Source of the DNA: Salinilacustrithrix flava
Lineage (GTDB): Bacteria > Actinomycetota > Acidimicrobiia > Acidimicrobiales > Salinilacustritrichaceae
NCBI GenBank assembly: GCA_024128875.1
Contig: JAMYFF010000015.1
Span: forward strand, 1-50,165
Direction of reading: 5' to 3'
Length of the DNA stretch: 50,165 bases
Under the pieces are notes generated by a model. That model was not told where the DNA came from, did no database searches, and saw only the letters and a list, made by a program, of their open reading frames with translations. Below are positions 16,678 through 24,542 of this stretch, one piece after another. The position numbers were made by a program, and so were the translations under genes. How positions within the stretch are numbered: the stretch's first letter is position 1; the number at the start of each line of letters is the position of its first letter.

Positions 16678-16905
16678 ATGCCGTTCGTCAACGTCAAGCT
16701 CATCGAGGGCGTCTTCAGCGCCGATCAGAAGCGCGACATGATCGCCAAGCTCACCGACACCATGGTCGCCATCGAAGGCGAGAACATGCGCGGCGTCACC
16801 TGGGTCGTCGTCGAGGAGGTCACCAGCGGCGAGTGGGGCATCGGCGGCCAGGCGCTCACCACCGCCGACGTGAAGGCCCTCGCCGCCGGAGCGCCGGTGG
16901 CCTGA
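16678..16905 (+). CDS. 4-oxalocrotonate tautomerase family protein
   Basis: A 75-aa beta-alpha-beta tautomerase. After Met removal Pro1 is the N-terminus (MPFVNVKLIEG), the catalytic base of this family. An Arg in ENMRGVTWVVVEEV matches 4-OT Arg39, and GEWGIGGQ matches the hydrophobic active-site loop. The position equivalent to Arg11 is Val, so the substrate is probably not 4-oxalocrotonate itself. GAGGAG precedes the ATG. It is divergent from SARP-STAND copy 1 and ends at a hairpin terminator shared with the converging TetR gene. Confidence 0.88.
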   Translation: MPFVNVKLIEGVFSADQKRDMIAKLTDTMVAIEGENMRGVTWVVVEEVTSGEWGIGGQALTTADVKALAAGAPVA

Positions 16906-16920
16906 GCTCGCCCGGGCGAC

Positions 16921-16949
16921 GACGGCGGTGGCCACTGGCCACCGCCGTC
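16921..16949. terminator. Strong hairpin, probable bidirectional terminator
   Basis: A perfect 13-bp stem (GACGGCGGTGGCC / GGCCACCGCCGTC) with a 3-nt ACT loop lies between the stops of the convergent tautomerase and TetR genes; it overlaps the TetR stop codon. No T-run follows, which is common in high-GC actinobacteria. Confidence 0.75.
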
Positions 16950-17547
16950 AGCCGGCTGGGTCCACCCGGGCGGCCGTGGGCCCGGAGAAGCGACCTTCGA
17001 AGCCGGCGATCCACTGCTCCATCGCTGCGTCCACGCCGGCGCGGTCCTTGGTGGCGAGCAGGTCGAGCAGGAGGCCACGGGTCACGGCGACGCCCAACCG
17101 GGCGAAGGCGCGAGCCTCTCCCGGGGGCACCCCCATGGCCTCGGCCGCCTCGGCGGCCGGATCGAGCCAGGAGTCGACGATGCCGTCGAGGAGCTCGCTC
17201 GTCGGGGGACGTCCGAGGAGGGCCTGGACGTAGACCTCGAAGAACAGCCGCTCGTTGGGCCAGAGCGACGGGTCGGAGATGTGGCGCCACCAGCTGCGCA
17301 TGGCGTCGGCCAGCGTCGCGTCCGGCGCGGCGGTCACCTCGCTGATCGCGGCGCGGTTGCGCTGCTCGACCTCGCGGATGATGGCTACCCAAAGCCCTTC
17401 CTTGGACCCGAAGTGGTGGCTGAGCATCCGGTGGCTCGTGCCCAGCTCGGCGGCCAGCCCTCGCAGTGAGAGGTCGGTGAGGCCGTGGTGGGCGACGTGG
17501 TCGATCGCGTCGTCGAGCAGCTGCTTCCGGGCATCCCCTGGGGCCAT
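16948..17547 (-). CDS. TetR family regulator of the SRPBCC cluster
   Basis: A 199-aa regulator. The HTH is at about 7-55 (ARKQLLDDAIDHVAHHG, then LRGLAAELGTSHRMLSHHFGSK); the rest is helical. The ATG at 17547 has no ribosome site: it is preceded by TTTTCTTCC, and a -10-like TACAGT lies 8 nt upstream, so the mRNA may be leaderless. It is divergent from the SRPBCC gene, with two palindromic operators in the 48-bp gap. Autorepression plus repression of the cluster is the simplest model. Confidence 0.88.
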   Translation of the reverse strand: MAPGDARKQLLDDAIDHVAHHGLTDLSLRGLAAELGTSHRMLSHHFGSKEGLWVAIIREVEQRNRAAISEVTAAPDATLADAMRSWWRHISDPSLWPNERLFFEVYVQALLGRPPTSELLDGIVDSWLDPAAEAAEAMGVPPGEARAFARLGVAVTRGLLLDLLATKDRAGVDAAMEQWIAGFEGRFSGPTAARVDPAG

Positions 17548-17557
17548 GGAAGAAAAC

Positions 17558-17573
17558 TGTACCACTTGGAACA
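17558..17573. promoter_or_regulatory. TetR operator O1
   Basis: TGTACC-N4-GGAACA, one mismatch from a perfect 16-bp palindrome. It overlaps the -10-like TACAGT of the TetR gene (complement at 17556-17561). Its centre is 23 bp from that of O2. Confidence 0.75.
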
Positions 17574-17580
17574 CTAAACA

Positions 17581-17596
17581 TGTACCATCTGGTACA
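17581..17596. promoter_or_regulatory. TetR operator O2, overlapping the SRPBCC start
   Basis: TGTACC-N4-GGTACA, perfect arms. It contains the -10-like TACCAT (17583-17588), 7 nt before the SRPBCC ATG at 17596, whose A is the last base of the operator. Repressor bound here would block both promoter and start. Confidence 0.8.
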
Positions 17597-18066
17597 TGCC
17601 TGCACCCGTCACCGTCTCCATCGACCTGCCGCACGACCAGGAGGCCGTCTTCGACTTCCTCGACGTCATGGCCAACCACGAGTCGTTCAACGACCACCTC
17701 ATGCGCGACTGGGAGCTCTCCGGCCCGGCGCGAGGCATCGGGTCGAGGGCCCGGGTGACCACCCGAGCCCTCGGCATCAGCGACGTGGTCGACCTCGAGG
17801 TCGTCGACGCCGAGCGCCCGAGCCGCATCGTCGAGCGGAACGTCGCGACCAAGGCCGGGCGGACGGGGGAGGGCACCTACGAGCTCGCCGCCCTGCCCGA
17901 TGGCGGAACCCGCGTCACCTTCGAGTACCGGTGGATCGTCGCCCCGCGTCTCGACCGTCTGACCGCGCCGCTGGCCCGGGCCTACATCCGCCGGAACAAC
18001 GCCACCGCCATGCGGCGCCTGGCCGAGGACCTGGATGCGCACCTCCTCGGCCACGTCGACGGCTGA
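17596..18066 (+). CDS. SRPBCC (START-like) family protein
   Basis: A 156-aa helix-grip-fold protein of the polyketide cyclase/dehydrase-like class that binds hydrophobic ligands. It shows the N-terminal strand VTVSIDLPHDQEAVFDFLDVM, central strands, and the long C-terminal helix ARAYIRRNNATAMRRLAEDLDAHL. There is no ribosome site, and a -10 lies 7 nt before the ATG, so translation is probably leaderless. It heads a + strand run with an alpha/beta hydrolase 37 bp on. It is controlled by the divergent TetR, judging by the operators. The ligand is unknown. Confidence 0.82.
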   Translation: MPAPVTVSIDLPHDQEAVFDFLDVMANHESFNDHLMRDWELSGPARGIGSRARVTTRALGISDVVDLEVVDAERPSRIVERNVATKAGRTGEGTYELAALPDGGTRVTFEYRWIVAPRLDRLTAPLARAYIRRNNATAMRRLAEDLDAHLLGHVDG

Positions 18067-18103
18067 TCGGAATACCATCGATGTCGAGCCAGATGGGGGC
18101 TAC

Positions 18104-18886
18104 ATGTCCGGACGTCCCACGATCACGGAGTTCCGGCTCCCCGGGGCGACCCTGCGCGCCACGGCGGTCGGGGACGGCCCGCCGGTCCTGCTGCTGCATG
18201 CCGGTGGCGAGCGACGGGCGGTCTGGGCTGACGTGGTCGCGGCGCTGCCCCCGAGCGCTCATCGGGCCATCGCCGTCGACCAGCGCGGGCACGGCGAGAG
18301 CTCGGGTTCCCGGAGCGACGGCCTGCCCGCCTTCGCCGGCGACGTCCGCGACCTCGTGCGCTCCTTGGGGGCGCCCACGGTGCTGGTGGGTGCGTCGCTG
18401 GGCGGGATGGCGATCCTCCTGGCGATGGCCGACGGCGACCTCGATGACCTCGTGACCGGCGTCGTCCTGGTCGATGTGGTGCCGTCGCCGGACCCGAGGC
18501 GCGCACGTCGGTACCTGAGGCAGTCGTCGACGGATCGCACCGGCGACATGGCCGAGTCGCCGATCGCCCGGGACATCCTCGCCCACGCCGCGCAGCTCAC
18601 CGCCTCGGCGAGACGACTCGACACGCCCACGCTGCTGGTGCGTGGCACCGCGAGCGAGGTCACGCTCGAGGATGACGTCGCACGCTTCCTACAGCTCGTC
18701 CCCCACGCGTCCGTCCGGGAGATCGAGGGTGCGCACCACCTCGTCGCCAGCGAAGCTCCCGAAGCGCTGGCGGAGGTCCTCGCCGAGTTCCTGGACGGGC
18801 TGGGGATCGCGTCGTCGACGTCGAATGAGGGAGATGGCGTCCGCCGCCGTACCGTCAGTGCACAGACCGACCGCGAACGAGAGTGA
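18104..18886 (+). CDS. Alpha/beta hydrolase
   Basis: A 260-aa alpha/beta-fold hydrolase. The oxyanion region is LLLHAGGERRAVW (about 29-41), the nucleophile elbow GASLGG (Ser98), and the C-terminal catalytic His is in GAHHLV (H211/H212). The lid is very short. The ATG at 18104 follows GGGGG by about 5 nt. It lies 37 bp after the SRPBCC gene and probably shares its promoter. The substrate is unknown; esterases and epoxide-hydrolase-like relatives fit. Confidence 0.83.
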   Translation: MSGRPTITEFRLPGATLRATAVGDGPPVLLLHAGGERRAVWADVVAALPPSAHRAIAVDQRGHGESSGSRSDGLPAFAGDVRDLVRSLGAPTVLVGASLGGMAILLAMADGDLDDLVTGVVLVDVVPSPDPRRARRYLRQSSTDRTGDMAESPIARDILAHAAQLTASARRLDTPTLLVRGTASEVTLEDDVARFLQLVPHASVREIEGAHHLVASEAPEALAEVLAEFLDGLGIASSTSNEGDGVRRRTVSAQTDRERE

Positions 18887-18893
18887 TTTCCCC

Positions 18894-19151
18894 ATGGCCA
18901 AGGCGAAGAAGGTTGACTCCCAATGGTCCAAGGGCTCGGCCAGCGTCGATGACCTGGCCCCTCGGGAACGGCTCGCACACGAGATCGTCTCCGAGCACGC
19001 CGACCTGCTCCCCTCGGTCGAGCGGATCATGGCAGCCGAGCTCACCGAGGAGCAGGGCATCGTCGCGCTGACCGCCTTCCGCGACTCGCTCGGTGTCGCC
19101 GGGGACCCCAACCGGGACCCCCGCGTCTCGATCGCCAACGCCGCCGGCTGA
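18894..19151 (+). CDS. Small protein of unknown function (85 aa)
   Basis: I do not recognise a family. It has a basic N-terminus (MAKAKKVDSQWSKG), then a helical acidic region (RERLAHEIVSEHADLLPSV) and no membrane segment. The codon pattern looks coding. It starts 8 bp after the alpha/beta hydrolase and may belong to that operon; GAGAG about 7 nt before the ATG could be a ribosome site. Confidence 0.6.
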   Translation: MAKAKKVDSQWSKGSASVDDLAPRERLAHEIVSEHADLLPSVERIMAAELTEEQGIVALTAFRDSLGVAGDPNRDPRVSIANAAG

Positions 19152-19190
19152 GCGCTCGGCCAGGTGGCACGGCCGCTCGGCCGGCCAGGT

Positions 19191-19207
19191 CTGACGGCAG
19201 ACGTCAG
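19191..19207. terminator. Hairpin between convergent genes
   Basis: The stem CTGACG/CGTCAG (6 bp) with a 5-nt loop overlaps the stop codon of the diguanylate cyclase, in the gap after the 85-aa gene. A modest bidirectional terminator candidate. Confidence 0.45.
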
Positions 19208-20148
19208 CCGATGACCAGGAGAGAGGCGTCGTCGCTGCGCTTGTGGTCGTACATGGCGACATCAGCGCGTCGGAGCGCCTGGTCGAGGCCGTCCTCCGGC
19301 TCGACCAGGACGGCGCCGATGCTCCCACGCACCGCCAGGGGTTTGCCCTGGACGAGCACGGGCACCGGCGGCAGCGACCGGATGCGTGCCACGAGCTCCT
19401 GCATCCCCCCGGCGCCATCGACCGGTGCGCACAGGACCGCGAACTCGTCGCCACCGATCCGGCACACCCGGTCGACGGAACGGGTGGCGGCGACGAGGCG
19501 ACTGCCCGTCTCGACGAGCACCCGGTCGCCGGCTTCGTGGCCGAACGTGTCGTTGACGGTCTTGAACCCGTCGAGGTCGAGGAACAGCAGGCCGACGTCG
19601 CCGCCGTCACGAGCCCGGGACTGCTGGGCGTTGTCGAGCGCGGCGCTCAGGGCCCGCCGGTTGTCCAGCCCGGTCAGCGGGTCGACGAGGGCGGCCGTGC
19701 GGAGCTCCTCCTCGAGCAGCCGACGGTGGGTGACGTCGTCGCAGGTGACGACGGTGCCGATCGTGCCATCGGTGAGCGTGAGCGGCCCCGCCCGGGTGGC
19801 GTACCACGCCCAGCCCCCGTCCGGGAGTTCGTAGCCCAACGTCGCTTCGCGTTCTGTGCCTTCGCGGATCGCCGAGACGACCGGCAGGTGGGTGGGGTCC
19901 TGGTGGCGACCGTGCTCGTCGATCACGGTGATGTGGTCCATCATGGCGCTGGCGCTGGGCGCCACGTGCGAGATGTCGAGCCCGAGCCGGGCGAGGAACC
20001 GCACCGTGGCCGGGTTGGCGTGGAGCAGGGTGCCGTCGGCCGCCCGCAGCATCACGGCGATGGGGAGCGCATCGAGCACCGCCAGCAGCTGAGCCTCGTG
20101 CACCTCACCCGAGCCCGCTCCTGCGCGTTCGCGTTGAAAGGCCTCCAC
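19204..20148 (-). CDS. PAS-GGDEF diguanylate cyclase
   Basis: A 314-aa cyclase that makes c-di-GMP from GTP. A PAS fold occupies about 20-145 (LLAVLDALPIAVMLRAADGT start, then GWAWYATRAGPLTLTDG); then DPLTGLDNRRA (156-166) and the GGDEF domain. The active-site motif is intact (GGDEF, 232-236), and RSVD at 223-226 is a correctly placed RxxD inhibitory site, so product feedback is expected. It is soluble, with no membrane segment. The GTG at 20148 is weakly supported. No c-di-GMP receptor is recognised in the window. Confidence 0.88.
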   Translation of the reverse strand: MEAFQRERAGAGSGEVHEAQLLAVLDALPIAVMLRAADGTLLHANPATVRFLARLGLDISHVAPSASAMMDHITVIDEHGRHQDPTHLPVVSAIREGTEREATLGYELPDGGWAWYATRAGPLTLTDGTIGTVVTCDDVTHRRLLEEELRTAALVDPLTGLDNRRALSAALDNAQQSRARDGGDVGLLFLDLDGFKTVNDTFGHEAGDRVLVETGSRLVAATRSVDRVCRIGGDEFAVLCAPVDGAGGMQELVARIRSLPPVPVLVQGKPLAVRGSIGAVLVEPEDGLDQALRRADVAMYDHKRSDDASLLVIG

Positions 20149-20266
20149 AGATGCTCATCGGCGGACCCGGTTCTGACCTTGAGCGCGGGGCGACCTCCCG
20201 CACGACACCGAGTTGTGTGGGATGGTGACACCTGGTCGGCAGGTTGCCGGACCAAGGAAGGCCGGT

Positions 20267-20389
20267 ATGTCCAGCAAGGACAAGGGCGGGCGGAGCAGCA
20301 AGACCCCCGCGACCAAGACCGCCAAGGAGAAGCGCCTGGAGAAGCAGGAGAAGAAGACCAAGAAGGGCTTCGCCGGCCGGGAGGGTTAG
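20267..20389 (+). CDS. Lys-rich small protein (40 aa)
   Basis: A 40-aa very basic protein: MSSKDKGGRSSKTPATKTAK at the N-terminus, then EKRLEKQEKKTKKGFAGREG. From memory, small proteins starting like this are widespread in actinobacteria and have no known role. An excellent ribosome site (AAGGAAGG) lies 5 nt before the ATG. It is shorter than common ORF cut-offs. It is divergent from the cyclase and convergent with the sigma factor gene. Confidence 0.75.
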   Translation: MSSKDKGGRSSKTPATKTAKEKRLEKQEKKTKKGFAGREG

Positions 20390-20429
20390 GGCGGACGCTC
20401 GTGATGCGGTGGCCGCGCCACGCGCTGCA

Positions 20430-21581
20430 TCACCATCGTCCCGAGCGGAGCTGTTCGTGGACGCGGGCGGCCTGGCGGATCTGGTGATCGCGCTCGTGGA
20501 TGTCGGGCGCCTTGCGGGCAGCGCTCGCGTAGAGGCTCGCCGCCAACTCGAGGTCGCCGTTGCGCTCGTGGAGGTGGGCGGCGACGGCATCGCGGCGGGG
20601 TAGGTCGTCGTCGACCTGGGCCAGGGCCGCCAGGCCGGCGGGCGCACCGTCGGCCTCTCCGACGGCGACGGCCCGGTTCAGCCGGATGATCGGCGTGTCG
20701 GTGATCCCGAGCAGCTCGTCGTACCACTCCACGATCTGGACCCAGTCGGTCTCCTCGACCCGGGGGGCATCGGCGTGGAGCGCGGCGATCGCGGCCTGCG
20801 CCTGGTACTCGCCGAGTCGATCGTGAGCGAGCGCGGCCTGGAGGATGGTGACGCCTTCCTGGATGAGCGCTCGATCCCATCGGCTGCGGTCCTGCTCGGC
20901 CAGGGGGACGATGCCGCCGTCGGCGCGGGTGCGGCCGGCACGGCGGGCGTGGTGGAGCAGCATCAGCGCGAGCAGCCCGTGCACCTCCGGATCGTCGACC
21001 AGCGCGACCAGCTGGCGGGTGAGCCGGATCGCTTCGGCGGCCAGGTCGACGTCACCCGAGTAGCCCTCGTTGAACACGAGGTACAGGACCCGCATCACGG
21101 TCACGACGTCACCCGGCCGGTCGACACCCGCTGCAGCCACCACCCGCTTGGCTCGGCTGATCCGCTGCGCCATCGTCCGCTCCGGCACGAGGTAGGCGGT
21201 GGCGATCTGGCGCGTGGTGAGGCCGCCGACGGCCCGGAGCGTCAGCGCGATCGCCGACGAAGGCGTCAGGTCGGGGTGCGCGCACAGGAAGTAGAGCTGC
21301 AAGGTCTCGTCGGTCGCAGCCGCCGGCGCTCCCTCGGGCTCGAGGTCCACCACTGCCTCCCGCGTGCGCCGGGAGGCGTCGGAGCGGACCAGGTCGAGGT
21401 ACTTGCGCCAGGCGACGGTGACGAGCCACGCCTGGGCATCGTCGGGCGGGTCGCCGGCCCGGTCCAGCGCGGCGATGAGCGCCTCCTGCACGGCGTCCTC
21501 GGCCGTCGCGAAGTCGGCGCCGCGACGGACGAGGACGCCCAGCACCCGTGGGACGAGTGCCCGGAGCTCGCTGACGTTCAC
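20430..21581 (-). CDS. ECF42-type RNA polymerase sigma factor
   Basis: A 383-aa ECF sigma factor. Region 2 is at about 15-80 (FATAEDAVQEALIAALDRAG, and AWLVTVAWRKYLDLVR), and region 4 at about 105-160 (GGLTTRQIATAYLVPERTMAQRI). A long helical C-terminal extension (about 170-383, including YLVFNEGYSG and LLALMLLHHARR) marks the ECF42 group. The GTG at 21581 overlaps the stop of the upstream YCII gene by 4 bp, the classic ECF42-YCII pairing. There is no anti-sigma gene; in this group the extension is thought to control activity. Confidence 0.92.
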   Translation of the reverse strand: MNVSELRALVPRVLGVLVRRGADFATAEDAVQEALIAALDRAGDPPDDAQAWLVTVAWRKYLDLVRSDASRRTREAVVDLEPEGAPAAATDETLQLYFLCAHPDLTPSSAIALTLRAVGGLTTRQIATAYLVPERTMAQRISRAKRVVAAAGVDRPGDVVTVMRVLYLVFNEGYSGDVDLAAEAIRLTRQLVALVDDPEVHGLLALMLLHHARRAGRTRADGGIVPLAEQDRSRWDRALIQEGVTILQAALAHDRLGEYQAQAAIAALHADAPRVEETDWVQIVEWYDELLGITDTPIIRLNRAVAVGEADGAPAGLAALAQVDDDLPRRDAVAAHLHERNGDLELAASLYASAARKAPDIHERDHQIRQAARVHEQLRSGRW

Positions 21582-21991
21582 ACCACATCCGTGGGGGTCG
21601 GTGGCGTGGCGAGGAACGGGCGGACCTCGATCCACTCGAGGATGGGTTCACCGTCGGGGCCCGGTGCCGCCGACAGCTCGCCGGCGAGCTCGATGGCCCG
21701 GTCCTCGGTGTCGACGTCGACGACCATCCACCCCGCGATGAGGTCCTTCGTCTCGGCGAAGGGGCCATCCGTGACCGGCGGGCGGCCGGCGCCGTCGTGA
21801 CGAACCCACATGCCGTCGGGGGCGAGCGCCTGGCCGTCGACGAACTCGCCGGTCTCGACGAGGCGGTCGGCGAAGTCGCCCATGAACTGGATGTGGGCCT
21901 CCACGTCGTCGGGCGCCCACTCGCTCATCGGGACATCGGTCGCCATCGGCGGTGCACCCCGGTAGTGCTTCAGGAACAGGTACTTGGCCAC
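21578..21991 (-). CDS. YCII/DGPF domain protein, ECF42 partner
   Basis: A 137-aa dimeric alpha-beta barrel protein. The DGPF hallmark is present (VTDGPFAETKDLIAGWMVVD), with the N-terminal strand MAKYLFLKHYRG. The GTG at 21991 follows GGAGGATCCCAC, an excellent ribosome site. It is coupled to the sigma gene by a 4-bp overlap. DGPF proteins are regular companions of ECF42 sigma factors, probably targets or sensors; the biochemical role is unknown. Confidence 0.88.
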   Translation of the reverse strand: MAKYLFLKHYRGAPPMATDVPMSEWAPDDVEAHIQFMGDFADRLVETGEFVDGQALAPDGMWVRHDGAGRPPVTDGPFAETKDLIAGWMVVDVDTEDRAIELAGELSAAPGPDGEPILEWIEVRPFLATPPTPTDVV

Positions 21992-22058
21992 GTGGGATCC
22001 TCCTTCGGTGTGGGCGACGCCGTTCGTCGCTCATCACCCCTGAGACGGAGCCGGATGC

Positions 22059-22074
22059 CGGATGTCGACATCCG
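22059..22074. promoter_or_regulatory. Perfect 16-bp palindrome upstream of YCII-ECF42
   Basis: CGGATGTCGACATCCG is fully self-complementary. It lies 68-83 bp before the YCII start and 43 bp after the EthD stop on the same strand. An operator is more likely than a terminator because there is no loop. Confidence 0.5.
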
Positions 22075-22116
22075 CACGAAGGTCTTCCCCCGGGCTGGAT
22101 GTCCCTCAGATGGAGG

Positions 22117-22431
22117 TCAGGCCTCGTCGCCGATCAGCATCTCGGCCTTGTTGCCGTACTTCTGGGTCATGCCCATGGCGTGCTTGCTCGCTTCCATGAT
22201 GCTGGGGTCGCCCATCGCGGCCTGCATGTCCTCCTGGGACGCCCAGGTGCCGACGAACATCACGTAGTACGGGGCCTCGGTGCCCCGGGGCGTCCCGCTG
22301 AACACCGTGGTGGTGTGCGACGTCATCTTCGGGAACTTGGCGGCGATCGGCAGGTGGTCCGACTTGTATTCGGCGAGGAACGCCTCGGCGTCGGCTTCGG
22401 GCTTGGTGTACAGAACGGTGAGGTTTGCCAT
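22117..22431 (-). CDS. EthD domain protein
   Basis: A 104-aa ferredoxin-like dimeric barrel protein. MANLTVLYTKPEADAEAFLA and YKSDHLPIAAKFPKM form the first half, followed by FVGTWASQEDMQAAMGDPS, the family pattern with DHxP. EthD proteins occur with ether degradation and polyketide enzymes, but many stand alone. It is followed on the same strand by YCII-ECF42 after a 125-bp gap. Confidence 0.82.
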   Translation of the reverse strand: MANLTVLYTKPEADAEAFLAEYKSDHLPIAAKFPKMTSHTTTVFSGTPRGTEAPYYVMFVGTWASQEDMQAAMGDPSIMEASKHAMGMTQKYGNKAEMLIGDEA

Positions 22432-22497
22432 GGCCCCTGTGTACCGGGTGGAGGTGCGTTTCCCGACGGCGGCCACCGTGCTTCCTACGCTGCGCGC

Positions 22498-23046
22498 ATG
22501 TCGCCGTTCACGCCGAAGCCGACGATCACCGGCGAGACCGTGGTCTTGCGTCCGCTCGTGGCTACCGATGCGCAGGACCTGTGGGACGACGTCAACGACG
22601 ACGAAGCCCGTCGGCTGACCGGGACCCACGCCGACTTCACCCGGGACCAGATCGACCGGTGGTGCGCCACGCGGATCGACCAGGACGACCGCCTCGACCT
22701 CGCAGTCGTGGATCGCTCCGACGGTGCGTGGCTCGGCGAGGTGGTCATCCACGACTGGGATCCCGACAACCGGTCGTGCGGGTTCCGGATCGCGCTGCGC
22801 AGCGCTGCTCGCGGCCGCGGTGTCGGTACCGAGGCGACGAAGCTCGTGGTCGACCACGTCCTGTCCGACCCCGAGGTGAACCGTGTGTCGCTCGAGGTCT
22901 TCGACTTCAACGAGCGCGCCCGGCACGTCTACCGCAAGGTGGGCTTCGTCGAGGAGGGGACCTTGCGCGAAGCGCTGTGGTGGGGCGACGAACCCCATGA
23001 CGCGATCGTCATGTCGATCCTGCGCCGGGAGTGGCGCTCCGGTTGA
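22498..23046 (+). CDS. GNAT N-acetyltransferase, RimJ/RimL-like
   Basis: A 182-aa acetyl-CoA-dependent acetyltransferase. VVLRPLVATDAQDLWD opens the fold, SAARGRGVGTEATKLV (about 100-115) is the acetyl-CoA pyrophosphate loop, and NRVSLEVFDFNERARHVYRKVGF is motif B. The acceptor could be protein N-termini or a small molecule. It is divergent from the EthD gene, 67 bp apart. Confidence 0.87.
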   Translation: MSPFTPKPTITGETVVLRPLVATDAQDLWDDVNDDEARRLTGTHADFTRDQIDRWCATRIDQDDRLDLAVVDRSDGAWLGEVVIHDWDPDNRSCGFRIALRSAARGRGVGTEATKLVVDHVLSDPEVNRVSLEVFDFNERARHVYRKVGFVEEGTLREALWWGDEPHDAIVMSILRREWRSG

Positions 23047-23092
23047 CCATGCGCCCGTTGCGTCCCTCGCCCTCACCAGCGACCATGGCCCG

Positions 23093-24136
23093 ATGCAGCA
23101 GCGACGCCTCGGCGACAGCGGCCTGGTGGTCAGCAGCCTCGCCCTCGGGACCATGACCTTCGGGGCCGAGACCGACGAGGAGGGCGCGCACGCCCAGCTC
23201 GACCGGTTCGTCGAAGCGGGCGGGACGTTGATCGACACGGCCGACGTGTACTCGCAGGGTGCGTCCGAGTCGATCGTCGGTCGATGGCTGCAGCAGCGCG
23301 GGCGCACCGACGACGTCGTGATCGCCACCAAGGGCCGCTTCCCCATGGGCGACGGTCCGCTGCACCAGGGGGCTGGCCGTCGGTACCTGCGCCGGGCCGT
23401 CGAGGCCAGCCTCCGCCGGCTCGGCGTCGACGCCATCGACCTCTACCAGCTCCACGGGTGGGATCCCGCCGCCCCGCTGGAGGAGACGTTCTCCACGCTC
23501 GACGACCTCGTCCGGGCTGGCACCGTGCGCCACGTCGGGGTGTCGAACTACACCGGCTGGCAGCTGCAGAAGGCGCTGCGCCGCGCTGAGCAGCACGGCT
23601 GGACGGCGCCGATCTCGCTGCAGCCGCAGTACAACCTGCTTGCACGCGAGATCGAGTGGGAGCTGCTGCCCCAGTGCCTGGAGGAGGGCGTCGGCGTCCT
23701 TCCCTGGGGGCCGCTGGGCGGAGGCTGGCTCACCGGCAAGTACCGGCGCGACCAGCGACCCACCGGCGCCACCCGCCTCGGCGAGGACCCCGACCGCGGC
23801 GTCGAGGCCTACGACCGGCGCAACACCGAGCGCACGTGGGACGTGCTCGACGCCGTCGAGACGATCGCCGACGAGCGGGACTGCTCGATGGCCCAGGTGG
23901 CGCTCGCCTGGGTGCACCAGCGCCCCGGGGTGACGTCGGTGATCCTGGGCGCCCGCACCACCGATCAGCTCGAGGACAACCTCGGCGTGGCCGACCTGGT
24001 GCTCGGTGACGAGGAGCTCGACCTGCTGTCGGTCCGCTCGTGCCCAGGTGTGCCCGACTACCCGTACGGGATGATCGCCGACCACTGCGGCGTCGACGTC
24101 TGGGACCGGCTCCGCACGCGCATCGCCGAGCGCTGA
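23093..24136 (+). CDS. Aldo/keto reductase
   Basis: A 347-aa NADPH-dependent oxidoreductase with a TIM-barrel fold. The catalytic tetrad is intact: D48 (LIDTADVYSQG), Y53, K80 (VIATKGRF) and H121 (LYQLHGWD). VGVSNYTGW and the C-terminal cofactor region VTSVILGARTTDQLEDNLG also fit. Close to YajO/Tas-type reductases. It lies 46 bp after the GNAT gene; cotranscription is possible. The substrate is unknown. Confidence 0.92.
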   Translation: MQQRRLGDSGLVVSSLALGTMTFGAETDEEGAHAQLDRFVEAGGTLIDTADVYSQGASESIVGRWLQQRGRTDDVVIATKGRFPMGDGPLHQGAGRRYLRRAVEASLRRLGVDAIDLYQLHGWDPAAPLEETFSTLDDLVRAGTVRHVGVSNYTGWQLQKALRRAEQHGWTAPISLQPQYNLLAREIEWELLPQCLEEGVGVLPWGPLGGGWLTGKYRRDQRPTGATRLGEDPDRGVEAYDRRNTERTWDVLDAVETIADERDCSMAQVALAWVHQRPGVTSVILGARTTDQLEDNLGVADLVLGDEELDLLSVRSCPGVPDYPYGMIADHCGVDVWDRLRTRIAER

Positions 24137-24146
24137 CCGGTCGGCG

Positions 24147-24542
24147 CTATCGAGCTGCGTCGAGCTCCGCGATGCTGCGACGGGGTGCGGTGAGCCGGAA
24201 CGAGGCGTCGAGGAGCTCTGCCACCTCTGCCCAGTCCGTCTCGTCATCGAGGTCGATCCCGACCCAGCCCGATGGACCGAGGTAGGCGGGGATGTACGCA
24301 CGAGGGTCCTCGACCAGGGCAGGCCGATCCTCCGGGTCCGGCTGCACCACGAGCGAGTGGGGATGCTGGACCCACTCGCCGTCCACCTTCAGGGAACCGC
24401 CGTAGTAGGCGAACACCTTCTTCGTGAAGAACGCAGGACGGCCGTGCGAGACCTTCTCCGCAGCGCCCGGGAGAGCCGTCGCCAGCTCTCTGACCCGGGC
24501 GAGGTGGGGGTCGTCGTCATCGAACATGCGCGGGTGCGCCAC
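24147..24542 (-). CDS. MmcQ/YjbR family protein
   Basis: A 131-aa protein of the YjbR-like DNA-binding-fold family of unclear function. MFDDDDPHLARVRELATALP, KVSHGRPAFFTKKVFAYYGG and YLGPSGWVGIDL are typical of the actinobacterial version. The GTG at 24542 (MAHPRMF...) matches that version; the ATG at 24527 is the alternative. It is convergent with the aldo/keto reductase at 10 bp. Confidence 0.8.
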   Translation of the reverse strand: MAHPRMFDDDDPHLARVRELATALPGAAEKVSHGRPAFFTKKVFAYYGGSLKVDGEWVQHPHSLVVQPDPEDRPALVEDPRAYIPAYLGPSGWVGIDLDDETDWAEVAELLDASFRLTAPRRSIAELDAAR

